Positions 8,599-16,736 of a stretch of DNA of 64,000 nt are shown one piece after another (the first letter of the stretch is position 1; each line of letters starts with the position of its first letter). Below the pieces are notes generated by a model, which was given only the letters and a program-made list of their open reading frames with translations, was not told the DNA's origin and did not search any database. Source of the DNA: Candidatus Bathyarchaeota archaeon (GTDB lineage: Archaea > Thermoproteota > CALKCG01 > B24 > DRYS01); NCBI GenBank assembly GCA_018396535.1, contig JAGTQC010000001.1, forward strand, positions 124,001-188,000, in the 5' to 3' direction. Position numbers and translations under genes: made by a program.

Positions 8599-9794
8599 AT
8601 CCTAACACCTAGACATTTTGCAATAACTTCAACATCCTTATCTCCTCTCCCAGATAACGTGACAACTATTATATCATCTCTACTCATATTTGGTGCAATC
8701 TTCATAGCGTAAGCCAGTGCATGCGAAGGCTCTAAAGCTGGTATTATACCCTCACTCCTCGATAACTCAAGGAAGGCGTTTACAGCATCCATATCTGTTA
8801 CAGCCACATACTTAGCACGCCCTATTTCCTTTAGGAACGCATGTTCAGGACCAACACCGGGATAGTCTAGACCAGCTGATATACTATGTGTTGTCATTAT
8901 TTGTCCATCATCATCCTGCAAGATATACGTTCTCATACCATGGAAGATACCTTCTGAGCCAGCGCAGAGAGAGGCTGCATGCCTTCCAGTCTCTATACCC
9001 TCGCCTGCGGCTTCAACACCGTACATCTCAACATCTGGATCGTCTAAGAATGGGTAAAACGCGCCTATAGCATTGCTGCCACCGCCAACACAGGCGATTA
9101 ATACATCCGGTAGCCTACCCTCCTTCTCTAGGATCTGCTTCCTAATCTCACGCCCTATAATGCTCTGAAAATCTCGGACGATCATTGGGTAGGGATGTGG
9201 CCCGACAACAGAACCTATGAGATAGTATGTTGTCTGAACATTAGTAACCCAATCTCTAAGGGCTTCATTAATCGCATCTTTAAGGGTCTTTGAACCTAAT
9301 TCAACTGGATGAACCTTAGCGCCGAGAAGCTCCATCCTAAAAACGTTCAATCTTTGCCGCTTCATATCCTCAGAACCCATGTATATCTCTGCCCTTAAAC
9401 CTAAAGCAGCACAGGCCATAGCCGTAGCAACACCATGCTGGCCTGCACCTGTTTCAGCTATCACCCTCTTTTTACCCATCCTCTTAGCTAAGAGGGTTTG
9501 CCCAATAGTATTATTTATTTTGTGTGCACCACCATGAGCTAAGTCCTCACGTTTTAGGTAAATCTTAGCCCCACCAAGCTTCTTGGTTAGGTTCTTCGCA
9601 TAGTATAGTGGTGTTGGTCTTCCAGCGAACTCTGAAAGATAATATCTTAATTGCCTCTGAAATCTCTTATCCTCCTTTGCTAATAAATATGCTTCTTCAA
9701 GCTCCATGAGAGCCGCTATGAGGGTTTCGGGAACATATCTACCTCCAAATCTACCATACTTCCCATCTATCGGATACTCGCTTAGCTTAGGCAT
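8595..9794 (-). CDS. trpB: Tryptophan synthase beta chain (TrpB1 type)
   Basis: This PLP enzyme joins indole and serine to form tryptophan. At 399 aa it is the TrpB1 type that partners TrpA. The PLP lysine is in [10 protein letters not shown], the catalytic glutamate segment is [12 protein letters not shown], the phosphate-binding loop is [10 protein letters not shown] and the C-terminal LSGRGDKD is intact. A TGAGG segment overlapping the end of the broken trpF frame precedes the ATG. It overlaps trpA by 4 nt. Confidence 0.96.
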   Translation of the reverse strand: MPKLSEYPIDGKYGRFGGRYVPETLIAALMELEEAYLLAKEDKRFQRQLRYYLSEFAGRPTPLYYAKNLTKKLGGAKIYLKREDLAHGGAHKINNTIGQTLLAKRMGKKRVIAETGAGQHGVATAMACAALGLRAEIYMGSEDMKRQRLNVFRMELLGAKVHPVELGSKTLKDAINEALRDWVTNVQTTYYLIGSVVGPHPYPMIVRDFQSIIGREIRKQILEKEGRLPDVLIACVGGGSNAIGAFYPFLDDPDVEMYGVEAAGEGIETGRHAASLCAGSEGIFHGMRTYILQDDDGQIMTTHSISAGLDYPGVGPEHAFLKEIGRAKYVAVTDMDAVNAFLELSRSEGIIPALEPSHALAYAMKIAPNMSRDDIIVVTLSGRGDKDVEVIAKCLGVRI

Positions 9795-9798
9795 TTCC

Positions 9799-10310
9799 TC
9801 AACCCTCTCTTAACTCTAATAATGAGGGAATACTTTCATATCTAGTTCTGAGATAAAGCTTAACGCTATTAGAGGTAATGAGTGTAGATAGTTCGACCGC
9901 AAATATCGTGCTTCCGACATTCTCAAGCCTTAGACCGTCAGCCATTATAACCAACTTAGGATGCAACATACCTCCAACCCCTCTACATATAGATCACTCA
10001 TCGACAAGCTATCTATGAAACATAGAGTATCACCTTTCAAAGTAGTATATGGATCAGCCTCTATAGCTTCTATAACATGTACTCTTCTAAAGATCTCATC
10101 CATATCTTCGAATAATTCCCTGCGAATTTCGAGAATTTGTTCAAGGCTTTTGAAAGCTGTGACCATAACCCCTATGACAAATAGTAAGACAGCTTTCAGG
10201 AACTTGAAGATAACGAAACTGAATAAGTCTATCCCAGCCTTAACCGAGATGCCTACATCCTCCAGCTTAGTTATCTCATGTATCTCAACTCTAACTTTCC
10301 TCATAGGCAT
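9799..10310 (-). pseudogene. trpF: Decayed phosphoribosylanthranilate isomerase (trpF remnant)
   Basis: Between trpC and trpB, where trpF is expected, a 121-codon frame (10310-9945) starts like TrpF: VRVEIHEITKLEDVGISVKAG against the family pattern VKICGITxxEDxxxAxxAGAD. The catalytic cysteine of the KICG motif is replaced (EIHE). The frame stops at TAA, and the C-terminal part continues in another frame as VIMADGLRLENVGSTIFAVE, matching the usual AGGLxPENV segment, up to a TGA at 9799. Even with the shift repaired the product would be about 170 aa, compared with about 200-210 in the family, so internal sequence is also missing. I read this as a pseudogene; a sequencing error could explain the shift but not the missing cysteine or length. 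Confidence 0.82.
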
Positions 10311-11097
10311 TCACCAAACTAGCAACGAATTCTCTGATATCTACAGCAGACATAATGGCTGTACCAACTAGGAAAGCATCTACACCACATCTCTTCAAAA
10401 AGCGTACATCATCCGGCGATCTTATACCACTCTCACTAATGATCGGCCTATTTCCTATCTCAACTCTACTAAACTTCTCTAGAACATTTTTTGTCGTATT
10501 TATGTCGACTTTAAATGATCTAAGATCCCTATTATTTATTCCAATCATATCTGCGTCTGTCGATAAAGCTGACCTAAATTCTTCTATATCATGAACTTCG
10601 AGTAGAACTTCAAGCTTTAGTTCATGGGAAAAGTTTATCATACTTTCAATATCTATCTCGCAGTATCCCCGTTTAAAGAGCCCCATTATTAGGAGAACTG
10701 CGTCAGCGCCTAAAATGTATGCAGCATCTATCTGGCATCTGCTTAGGATTATATCCTTCATGAGTATGGGAACATTAACTAGTGAACTGACCTTAGCTAA
10801 GGTTTCAAGCGAACCCGAGAAATATCTCGGCTCAGTTAAGATAGATATTCCTACAACCCCCGCTTCAACCATATCCCTAGCTATACCCTCAACATCTCTA
10901 TCAGTTCTCAAAAACCCGGATGATGGAGATGAAAACTTAATCTCCGATATTATAGCAGCCCTCCTACAACTTAGTATAGCTTCCTTCAGACTTTTTCTAG
11001 GACGTTGGATAAGCTTGGTTACGGAGCTGACATTATAATATCCGCTTTCTATATTCTCTACGGCTGCTTCTGCTAGAAGATCGAGGAAGTCACCCAT
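10291..11097 (-). CDS. trpC: Indole-3-glycerol phosphate synthase
   Basis: TrpC closes the indole ring from carboxyphenylamino-deoxyribulose phosphate. Its catalytic and binding residues are visible: the lysine in ISEIKFSSPSSG, the lysine in ILMKDIIL, the glutamate in LLEVHDIEEF, GINNRDLRSFKVD and the C-terminal ISESGI phosphate site. I chose ATG at 11097 because it overlaps the trpD stop as ATGGGTGA and gives the normal 268 aa. A longer reading from 11139 would overlap trpD by 50 nt. Its 3' end overlaps the start of the trpF remnant by 20 nt. Confidence 0.94.
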   Translation of the reverse strand: MGDFLDLLAEAAVENIESGYYNVSSVTKLIQRPRKSLKEAILSCRRAAIISEIKFSSPSSGFLRTDRDVEGIARDMVEAGVVGISILTEPRYFSGSLETLAKVSSLVNVPILMKDIILSRCQIDAAYILGADAVLLIMGLFKRGYCEIDIESMINFSHELKLEVLLEVHDIEEFRSALSTDADMIGINNRDLRSFKVDINTTKNVLEKFSRVEIGNRPIISESGIRSPDDVRFLKRCGVDAFLVGTAIMSAVDIREFVASLVNAYEES

Positions 11098-12151
11098 ACT
11101 TCTTCTCAAGCTCCTCAAGTCTCGAGAAGTCACCGCCATATCTCTTAATCAACTCTCTAAGCTTCTTATACGCAGACCCGCTCTCGATAGACTCAAACGC
11201 AAGATCTACACCATGTTTAAAGTCATCAGCCTTACCTCCAATGATCAGTGCTGCTGATGAATTTATGAGGACCATCCTGAGCTTCGGATCATCGATGTCA
11301 GGGCTACAGTATAGTAGTCTAAACGAGTCCTCGACATACTCTTCAGGGTTATATACAACTATGTCAAGCAATTCAGCAGGCTTCATACCAAAGTCTTTAG
11401 GAGTGACTTCAAGAAACTCTACACTATCATACTTTAGCCAAGCTATGGATGTTCTACCAATAATCGATATCTCATCAAGCCCATCAACTCCATGAACCAC
11501 CATAACCTCCTCAGAGCCAAGCTTCTTCAACACAAGCACAATAGGTTTAAGCCAAGCTTTATCGAAGACACCTAGGAGCTGCGCTTTAACCCCAGCCGGA
11601 TTTGTTAGAGGCCCGAGGATATTGAAGATTGTTCTTATACCGATCTCCCTACGAGGTCCAGCAGCATACTTCATCGCAGGATGGAATTTTGGCGCGAATA
11701 TGAAACCTATACCTAGATCCTCTATAGCCCTTTCAACAATCTCTGGCTCGACATTCAGGTTTAATCCAAGGCGCTCTAGAAGGTCAGCGCTTCCCATCTT
11801 ACTAGTCACGGATCTATTTCCATGCTTAGCTACAGGTACCCCGGCACCAGCAGCGACGAATGCTGCTAAAGTACTTACATTGAAAGTCCTTATCTTATCT
11901 CCACCTGTTCCACATGTATCTATTATCCGCCCCTTAATGCTTGGCCTGATAGCATTGCAGAATTCCCTCATAACTGAAGCAAAGGCTGTTATCTCCTCCA
12001 CAGTTTCACCTTTCATCCTCAAAGCAGTTAGGATAGCTGCTATCTGAGCTGGTGTGGCATTACCGCTCATTATATCCCTCACTACTTCACATGCTTCTTG
12101 ATATGTTAGATTCTGACCTTCAACAACCTTCTTTAAAGCGTCAACTATCAT
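11090..12151 (-). CDS. trpD: Anthranilate phosphoribosyltransferase
   Basis: TrpD transfers phosphoribose from PRPP to anthranilate. Motifs are DTCGTGGDKIRTFNVST (PRPP pyrophosphate loop), VPVAKHGNRSVTSKMGSADLLE (anthranilate and metal-binding region) and the later LLGVFDKAW segment. ATG at 12151 is favoured: it overlaps the trpG stop as ATGA and follows a gaaggag ribosome-binding site, giving 353 aa. An upstream ATG at 12166 in the same frame is less likely. The active site looks intact. Confidence 0.94.
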   Translation of the reverse strand: MIVDALKKVVEGQNLTYQEACEVVRDIMSGNATPAQIAAILTALRMKGETVEEITAFASVMREFCNAIRPSIKGRIIDTCGTGGDKIRTFNVSTLAAFVAAGAGVPVAKHGNRSVTSKMGSADLLERLGLNLNVEPEIVERAIEDLGIGFIFAPKFHPAMKYAAGPRREIGIRTIFNILGPLTNPAGVKAQLLGVFDKAWLKPIVLVLKKLGSEEVMVVHGVDGLDEISIIGRTSIAWLKYDSVEFLEVTPKDFGMKPAELLDIVVYNPEEYVEDSFRLLYCSPDIDDPKLRMVLINSSAALIIGGKADDFKHGVDLAFESIESGSAYKKLRELIKRYGGDFSRLEELEKKYG

Positions 12152-12738
12152 AGCTCCTTCACCCATTTTAGAAAATTTCCAATAATCTTCCTACCCTCGT
12201 TAGTCAGTATGGATTCTGGATGGAACTGTATCCCTTCTATCGGATAGGCCCTGTGCCTAACTCCCATAATCTCGCCATCCTCAATGGATCTCGCGGTAAT
12301 CTCGAAACATGGTGGCAAGGAAGATTCATCGCAGACAAGTGAGTTGTATCTTGCAGCCCTAAATGGGTTTTCCACATTTTTGAAAATCCCTCTTCCATCA
12401 TGCAGTATTAGACTTACTTTCCCATGCATAATCCTCTTAGCCGGAATAGTCCTTCCGCCGAAGACACATACTATTCCTTGATGACCCATACCTATACCTA
12501 AAGTTGGCACCTTAATACTCAAGTTCAACAGAATCTCTGGACATACTCCAAAATACCTTCTATCAGTCGGTTTTTCTGGTCCAGAAGAAATAATTATCCT
12601 ATCTGGGTTAAGCCCCATTACCTCCTTCAAAGTTATCTTGTTAATTCTCCGCACTAATGGTTCGTAGCCTAGCTCGCCAACATAATGGGCTAGAATATAT
12701 ACGAATGAATCATAATTGTCTATTATAAGAACCTTCAT
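12148..12738 (-). CDS. trpG: Anthranilate synthase component II (glutamine amidotransferase), nucleophile cysteine missing
   Basis: TrpG normally hydrolyses glutamine and passes ammonia to TrpE. The 196-aa class I amidotransferase fold is clear: LIIDNYDSFVYIL at the start and the His-Glu pair in GIQFHPES at the end. However, the nucleophile elbow, normally GVCLGHQ, reads LGIGMGHQ, so glycine replaces the essential cysteine. The oxyanion segment, normally SPGPGxP, reads SSGPEKP. Glutaminase activity should be absent; TrpE might still use free ammonia. The gene is fully open and coupled to trpD by an ATGA overlap. Confidence 0.92.
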   Translation of the reverse strand: MKVLIIDNYDSFVYILAHYVGELGYEPLVRRINKITLKEVMGLNPDRIIISSGPEKPTDRRYFGVCPEILLNLSIKVPTLGIGMGHQGIVCVFGGRTIPAKRIMHGKVSLILHDGRGIFKNVENPFRAARYNSLVCDESSLPPCFEITARSIEDGEIMGVRHRAYPIEGIQFHPESILTNEGRKIIGNFLKWVKEL

Positions 12739-12754
12739 CTAAACCCCCTTCTAA

Positions 12755-14080
12755 CTAATGATCAGACATCTCCAGAGCCTTCATTAGGGCTTTAGCTTTA
12801 AACTCTGTTTCAAACCATTCTCCCTCAGCCGTGGAGTCAGCAACTATACCGCTGCCGACCTGTATATGCAACCTGTTATCCTTAGCGAATAAAGTGCGTA
12901 TAGTTATCGCAAAGTCCATATTACCATTATACGAGAAGTATCCTACAGCACCAGCGTAGGGCCCCCTGCGAGTATATTCAAGCTCCTCAATAACCTCCAT
13001 AGCTCTAACCTTTGGTGCACCAGATACTGTACCAGCTGGAAAGATTGCTTTAAATACGTCGAAGCGATCACAATCTTCTCTAAGTTTCCCAATAACCTTA
13101 GAAACCATATGCTGTACATGACTGTATCTATAAATTTTCATAAATTCTGCAACTTTTACGCTACCAAATATTGAAACTTTACTTAGATCATTTCTAGCAA
13201 GATCTAAAAGCATTATGTGCTCAGACACCTCCTTTGGATCTTTAAGCAGTTCATTCTCTAAGATACGATCTACTTCTGGATCACCAGTTATGGGTCTTGT
13301 TCCAGCTATAGGGTAGGATTCGATTAAACGATCTTCTACTCTAACGAGAGTTTCCGGGCTTGAGCCTATTATGAAGCGATTTCCCATTTTGAGAAAATAC
13401 ATGTATGGTGAGGGATTTATCATTCTTAAATTTAGATAGAATCTTTGGAAATCACCCTTAAAGTTTGAACTATATCTTTTAGATAAGACGACTTGAAATA
13501 CGTCTCCTGAGGAAATATACTCCTTAGCTTTATCGATAAGCCTGTTATACTGATCTCTCTCGATATTTAGTCTAGGCGTTGAAAACGATAAGCTAACTGT
13601 ATCTACTTCTCTATTAAGTCTTTTTACAATTTCACTATACCGATCATTACCTCTATAGAAGTAGAATGCTTCACCAGTCATATGATCGACAATTATGCCA
13701 TCATCGTACACGCCCATCTCGATATCTGGAAAACCTAGATCATCTATAGAAATATTCGGCAAATTCTCCCAGTAACGTACGGCATCATAAGAGATATATC
13801 CAACCGCTCCACCGATATATCTAAAGTATCCATTACAGGGCTGATATGAATCAATCAAAGACTTAATAACGTACATTGGATCACCAACCTTTAGACAATC
13901 TCCAGCAATACGTGCAACCCCATCCTTAATAGTTAACGTTAACTCTGGTTCAAAGCCTATGAAGGAGAATTTACCCCTATCACCATCAATGGACTCAAAG
14001 AGGAATACATAATCGTAGTCCTCGTAAAGCTTAAAGAAGATATCTGACGGTTGCATCCGTGGAAGCTTCTTAAAGCTCAC
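12755..14080 (-). CDS. trpE: Anthranilate synthase component I
   Basis: TrpE converts chorismate to anthranilate with ammonia. The 441-aa protein has the chorismate-binding core: SYPIAGTRPITGD, DPKEVSEHIMLLDLARND, SHVQHMVSKVIGKL, the FPAGTVSGAPK loop, MDFAITIRT and a C-terminal GSGIVADSTAEGEWFETE. An N-terminal FLFESIDG is similar to the tryptophan-binding LLES motif of feedback-sensitive enzymes. The GTG start at 14080 gives an N-terminus MSFKKLPRM; ATG eight codons in is an alternative. It is the first gene of the operon and looks intact. Confidence 0.95.
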   Translation of the reverse strand: MSFKKLPRMQPSDIFFKLYEDYDYVFLFESIDGDRGKFSFIGFEPELTLTIKDGVARIAGDCLKVGDPMYVIKSLIDSYQPCNGYFRYIGGAVGYISYDAVRYWENLPNISIDDLGFPDIEMGVYDDGIIVDHMTGEAFYFYRGNDRYSEIVKRLNREVDTVSLSFSTPRLNIERDQYNRLIDKAKEYISSGDVFQVVLSKRYSSNFKGDFQRFYLNLRMINPSPYMYFLKMGNRFIIGSSPETLVRVEDRLIESYPIAGTRPITGDPEVDRILENELLKDPKEVSEHIMLLDLARNDLSKVSIFGSVKVAEFMKIYRYSHVQHMVSKVIGKLREDCDRFDVFKAIFPAGTVSGAPKVRAMEVIEELEYTRRGPYAGAVGYFSYNGNMDFAITIRTLFAKDNRLHIQVGSGIVADSTAEGEWFETEFKAKALMKALEMSDH

Positions 14081-14177
14081 AGGTTCATAATCCCTACGTC
14101 TAAGCTTTCTTAGAACACCAAACTAGATCACCCATACACATCACCATTCATAACAGCTGAAGATGTGATACAAAGAA

Positions 14178-14190
14178 CTATTTAAATCTT
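14178..14190 (-). promoter_or_regulatory. TATA box of the trp operon
   Basis: On the minus strand this reads aagatttaaatag, a good archaeal TATA/BRE match about 100 bases before the trpE start. It predicts transcription starting near 14155 and a leader of about 75 bases. No clear operator is visible. Confidence 0.55.
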
Positions 14191-14382
14191 CTTTGAACAA
14201 AAATGAACAATGAACATACATCCATAAACAATACCATCCATCACAGAACACCACATAGATAATAACGGTTACCCCTCTACGAAACATATCGATTATCAGT
14301 CTTAAAGATTAATCCATAATAGTATCTCATTATCAGGTGATAATTATCCTCCCATATTTGAAAATGATACAATATTTTACTC

Positions 14383-14801
14383 AAAGGATACGCTTTCAAA
14401 AATAGTGGGAGGAGGAAGGTATATTATCTAAAAGACAATTTACGATGCCAGCAGAGATAACATTGAAGAAGCTTTAGCATCAGATAATGTTGAGGTTTGG
14501 ATAAATATGATAGTTATATAGATAATCAGAGAGAACAGTTAATATTGTAAGAATAGAAAAAGAGGGGCAAGTAGCGCTATTACCGGCTGGAGGTATGCTT
14601 ATAGAGATAGATTCTCTGTGTTAAACTCTGAGATAATCGATTTTGAAGAGAAGACCTGGTAGAGATAGACGCGGACCATGCATGAATATGGATTACTTAG
14701 GAGTGTATGCTATTGGAGATGTAACAAGTATACCTGAAAAGCAGATAGTAGTTGTTACCTAATGGGAGATGTAAGGCAGCGCTATCAGTTTTCAAATACT
14801 T
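14383..14801 (+). pseudogene. Thioredoxin-reductase-like pseudogene with several frameshifts
   Basis: Reading across frames recovers the C-terminal half of a thioredoxin reductase: IVGGG (NAD-binding loop, about 14397), EEALASDNVEVWINM (14465), NIVRIEKEGQVALLPAGGML (14541), NSEIIDF (14624), DLVEIDADHA (14653), GVYAIGDVTSIPEKQIVVVT (FAD-binding motif, from about 14700) and CKAALSVFKYF just before the tRNA. The pieces keep family order but lie in different frames with stop codons between them. The N-terminal FAD domain and CxxC region are gone. It ends 1-2 bases before the tRNA-Leu gene. This is clear gene decay, not a functional gene. Confidence 0.8.
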
Positions 14802-14802
14802 T

Positions 14803-14890
14803 TGGTGCGGGGGGTGGGATTTGAACCCACGAAGGGCTACCCCACAGGGTTCTGAGCCCTGCGCCTTAGACCAGGCTTGGCTACCCCCGC
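14803..14890 (-). tRNA. tRNA-Leu (anticodon CAG), CCA encoded
   Basis: On the minus strand the acceptor stem GCGGGGG pairs with CCCCCGC, the anticodon stem CAGGG/CCCTG encloses CTCAGAA giving anticodon CAG, and a long variable arm (type II tRNA) precedes the T-arm GGGTTCAAATCCC. Discriminator A is followed by genomic CCA. The length, 88 nt, fits tRNA-Leu. Confidence 0.94.
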
Positions 14891-14925
14891 TCCGAGTTCG
14901 TGAGTATTCCATGCTATTCTCAGAT

Positions 14926-15640
14926 TTAAGCTTTGAGAGTGTACCTATCTCCATCTGGATTAACTCTTCCATAAATTATTTGAGAAACTTGTTTATGGAA
15001 TCTGAATCTGAGGAGCCCCATCTTAAGGACTTCTCTAACCCTATCAGAGACGGCGAGGTTGAAGAAAACCGACTTAAGCATGCTTGATATATCGTTTCCG
15101 AACCTCGGACTAAGTATCGATACATAATAGATCCAATATTTAATCCTTGAGCTTTACTACTCTTATCCTCCTCTGAATTCGTCGGAAATCTCGTTAGGAT
15201 TTATTTCTCTTGATTTCGATGGAAAGAGTGGTGAAATTGCTGGTCTAGATGGAGGAGGTGAGATATATGCATCGATATATACGGCTTCTATCTTCTCTAA
15301 TTCATCGGTGGATGTAATGGTTCATCTTCGATTCATCTTAGGCTATCTCTATATTCCCTCTAGCTGATCGAGAATTAGTGCTTCGTAGATATTGTCCAGT
15401 AGTTCTAGCCTCCGGATGAGGGGCTTCTGAAGTATCTTCGGCACAGGCTTATAGCTACTTCTACGCATCGTATACTGGAGTATCGATAGGGGCTCGCCCA
15501 CGAGATTCTTCAACATTTTAGAAGCTGATTGATGAGTCATTTCTGAACTGTGCATTTTAGATTAAGCTTAGCTACTCTGCATTTCACCAGGTATTTATGG
15601 CGAGGAATTGAGGGAGGATTTAGGTTTATTCGAATGATGT
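14926..15640. other. Region of degraded, unrecognised coding remnants
   Basis: About 700 bases carry no convincing gene. On the minus strand there are three consecutive open stretches in different frames: about 70 codons ending at 14926 (containing SDRVREVLKMGLLRF), about 52 codons without a start ending near 15180 (containing DELEKIEAVYIDAYI), and a 68-codon frame at 15349-15555 (containing KPLIRRLELLDNIYEALI). Their charged, protein-like composition suggests decayed genes, but I do not recognise a family. Confidence 0.35.
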
Positions 15641-15653
15641 GAATTCTAGGTGA

Positions 15654-16736
15654 TTAGTATATTATGGTTTCTAGTTTATCTTCTTTAATAGCTTTTTTTA
15701 TTTCCCTAGCTATCCTTCTTCCAGTCGACATTGGTTCGTTATAATAGAATACTGAGTACGGTGATCCTGATGTATAGAGGTTTGTTCCCGCCACTATTCG
15801 AGCAGATACTTCGAATACTATAAACCCTCTCTTCGGGTTGTATATGGTTTCTATACAGAATGGGCCTACGAGCCCCGGATGGAATAGCTTTCTCGAAGTT
15901 GAAACCAGCCTTACAGCTATCTCTAGTAGATCGATTAGGAGCTTCTCTCTTAATACTACAGGTTGATTACCTGTAACAGTGAAATCTAGGTAGTCTTCGA
16001 TAACGTCGGGCCAACCTCTGTATACCTCATCTATAACCTCTAATCTACGATCTATACCTAGAAGTTCTAAACTTCCATAACCTATTCCAGGTATGTTAGG
16101 TCTTCCTAATGGGCTTAGGAAAAAGTGTGGATAATATCTAACTCCAGCTATATATTCTTCGATAACGTATCCTTCTCTATACCCTAATTTTTGAAGCTTT
16201 GATTCGAGATCGTATCTATTAGAAGCTGTAAAGTATCTTGATCCACCTTTAGCTCCATGTAATTTAACTATAACTCTACGATCGACTTCGAACGGCGAAT
16301 CGTATACTTTAGGTGTAGGTATACCAGCTTCATCAAACCATCTCCTCTGTCTTCTACGATCACCCTCCCATAGCAAGGTTAACCTATTACCAAACATCGG
16401 TACTAATAGGTATTCGAGTATATTATCAGCTCCGATATACTCTACGAAAGAGCCGTGTGGTATGATTATAGCATTCTCCTTCATAAGCTTCTCCTGGATA
16501 TCCTTGTTCAGGATATCCTTGTAATCGTCGATCTCTATAAATATGTCCGGTTTAGCAATAGGGAAACTCTCATAGTATGGACGGTTCCTAGCTGTACTTA
16601 TACCTATAGTAGCGAAGCCTTCCATCCTAGCTCCATGGAATATCTGAAGAGCTGAGTGGCTACATACCGTTGCTATCTTAATATCGTTCTCATCATACCT
16701 AGATAGTATGGTAGATATATCCGCCATGGATATCAT
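15654..16736 (-). CDS. purP: PurP, formate-dependent AICAR formylation ligase (paralogue 2)
   Basis: PurP is the archaeal ATP- and formate-dependent enzyme that converts AICAR to FAICAR in IMP synthesis. The 360-aa protein has the family start SRYDENDIKIATVCSHSALQI, the strand IIPHGSFVEYIG, and ATP-grasp features RRVIVKLHGAKGGSRYF, EGYVIEEYIAGVRYY, GPFCIETIY and FEVSARIVAGTNLY. It overlaps the upstream paralogue by ATGA (16733-16736), so both are co-translated. Of the two, this copy keeps the more canonical glycine-rich KLHGAKGGSRYF loop. Confidence 0.93.
   Translation of the reverse strand: MISMADISTILSRYDENDIKIATVCSHSALQIFHGARMEGFATIGISTARNRPYYESFPIAKPDIFIEIDDYKDILNKDIQEKLMKENAIIIPHGSFVEYIGADNILEYLLVPMFGNRLTLLWEGDRRRQRRWFDEAGIPTPKVYDSPFEVDRRVIVKLHGAKGGSRYFTASNRYDLESKLQKLGYREGYVIEEYIAGVRYYPHFFLSPLGRPNIPGIGYGSLELLGIDRRLEVIDEVYRGWPDVIEDYLDFTVTGNQPVVLREKLLIDLLEIAVRLVSTSRKLFHPGLVGPFCIETIYNPKRGFIVFEVSARIVAGTNLYTSGSPYSVFYYNEPMSTGRRIAREIKKAIKEDKLETIIY

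Noticed and set aside
14095..14145. A 15-codon frame with one tryptophan codon in the trp leader (minus strand), like an attenuator peptide
   Set aside because: Only one Trp codon, no clear competing hairpins, and transcription attenuation by leader peptides is not established in archaea.
14697..15087. Two open frames on opposite strands (91 and 111 codons) around 14.7-15.1 kb
   Set aside because: Both run straight through the tRNA-Leu gene and the thioredoxin-reductase debris, so they are chance frames.
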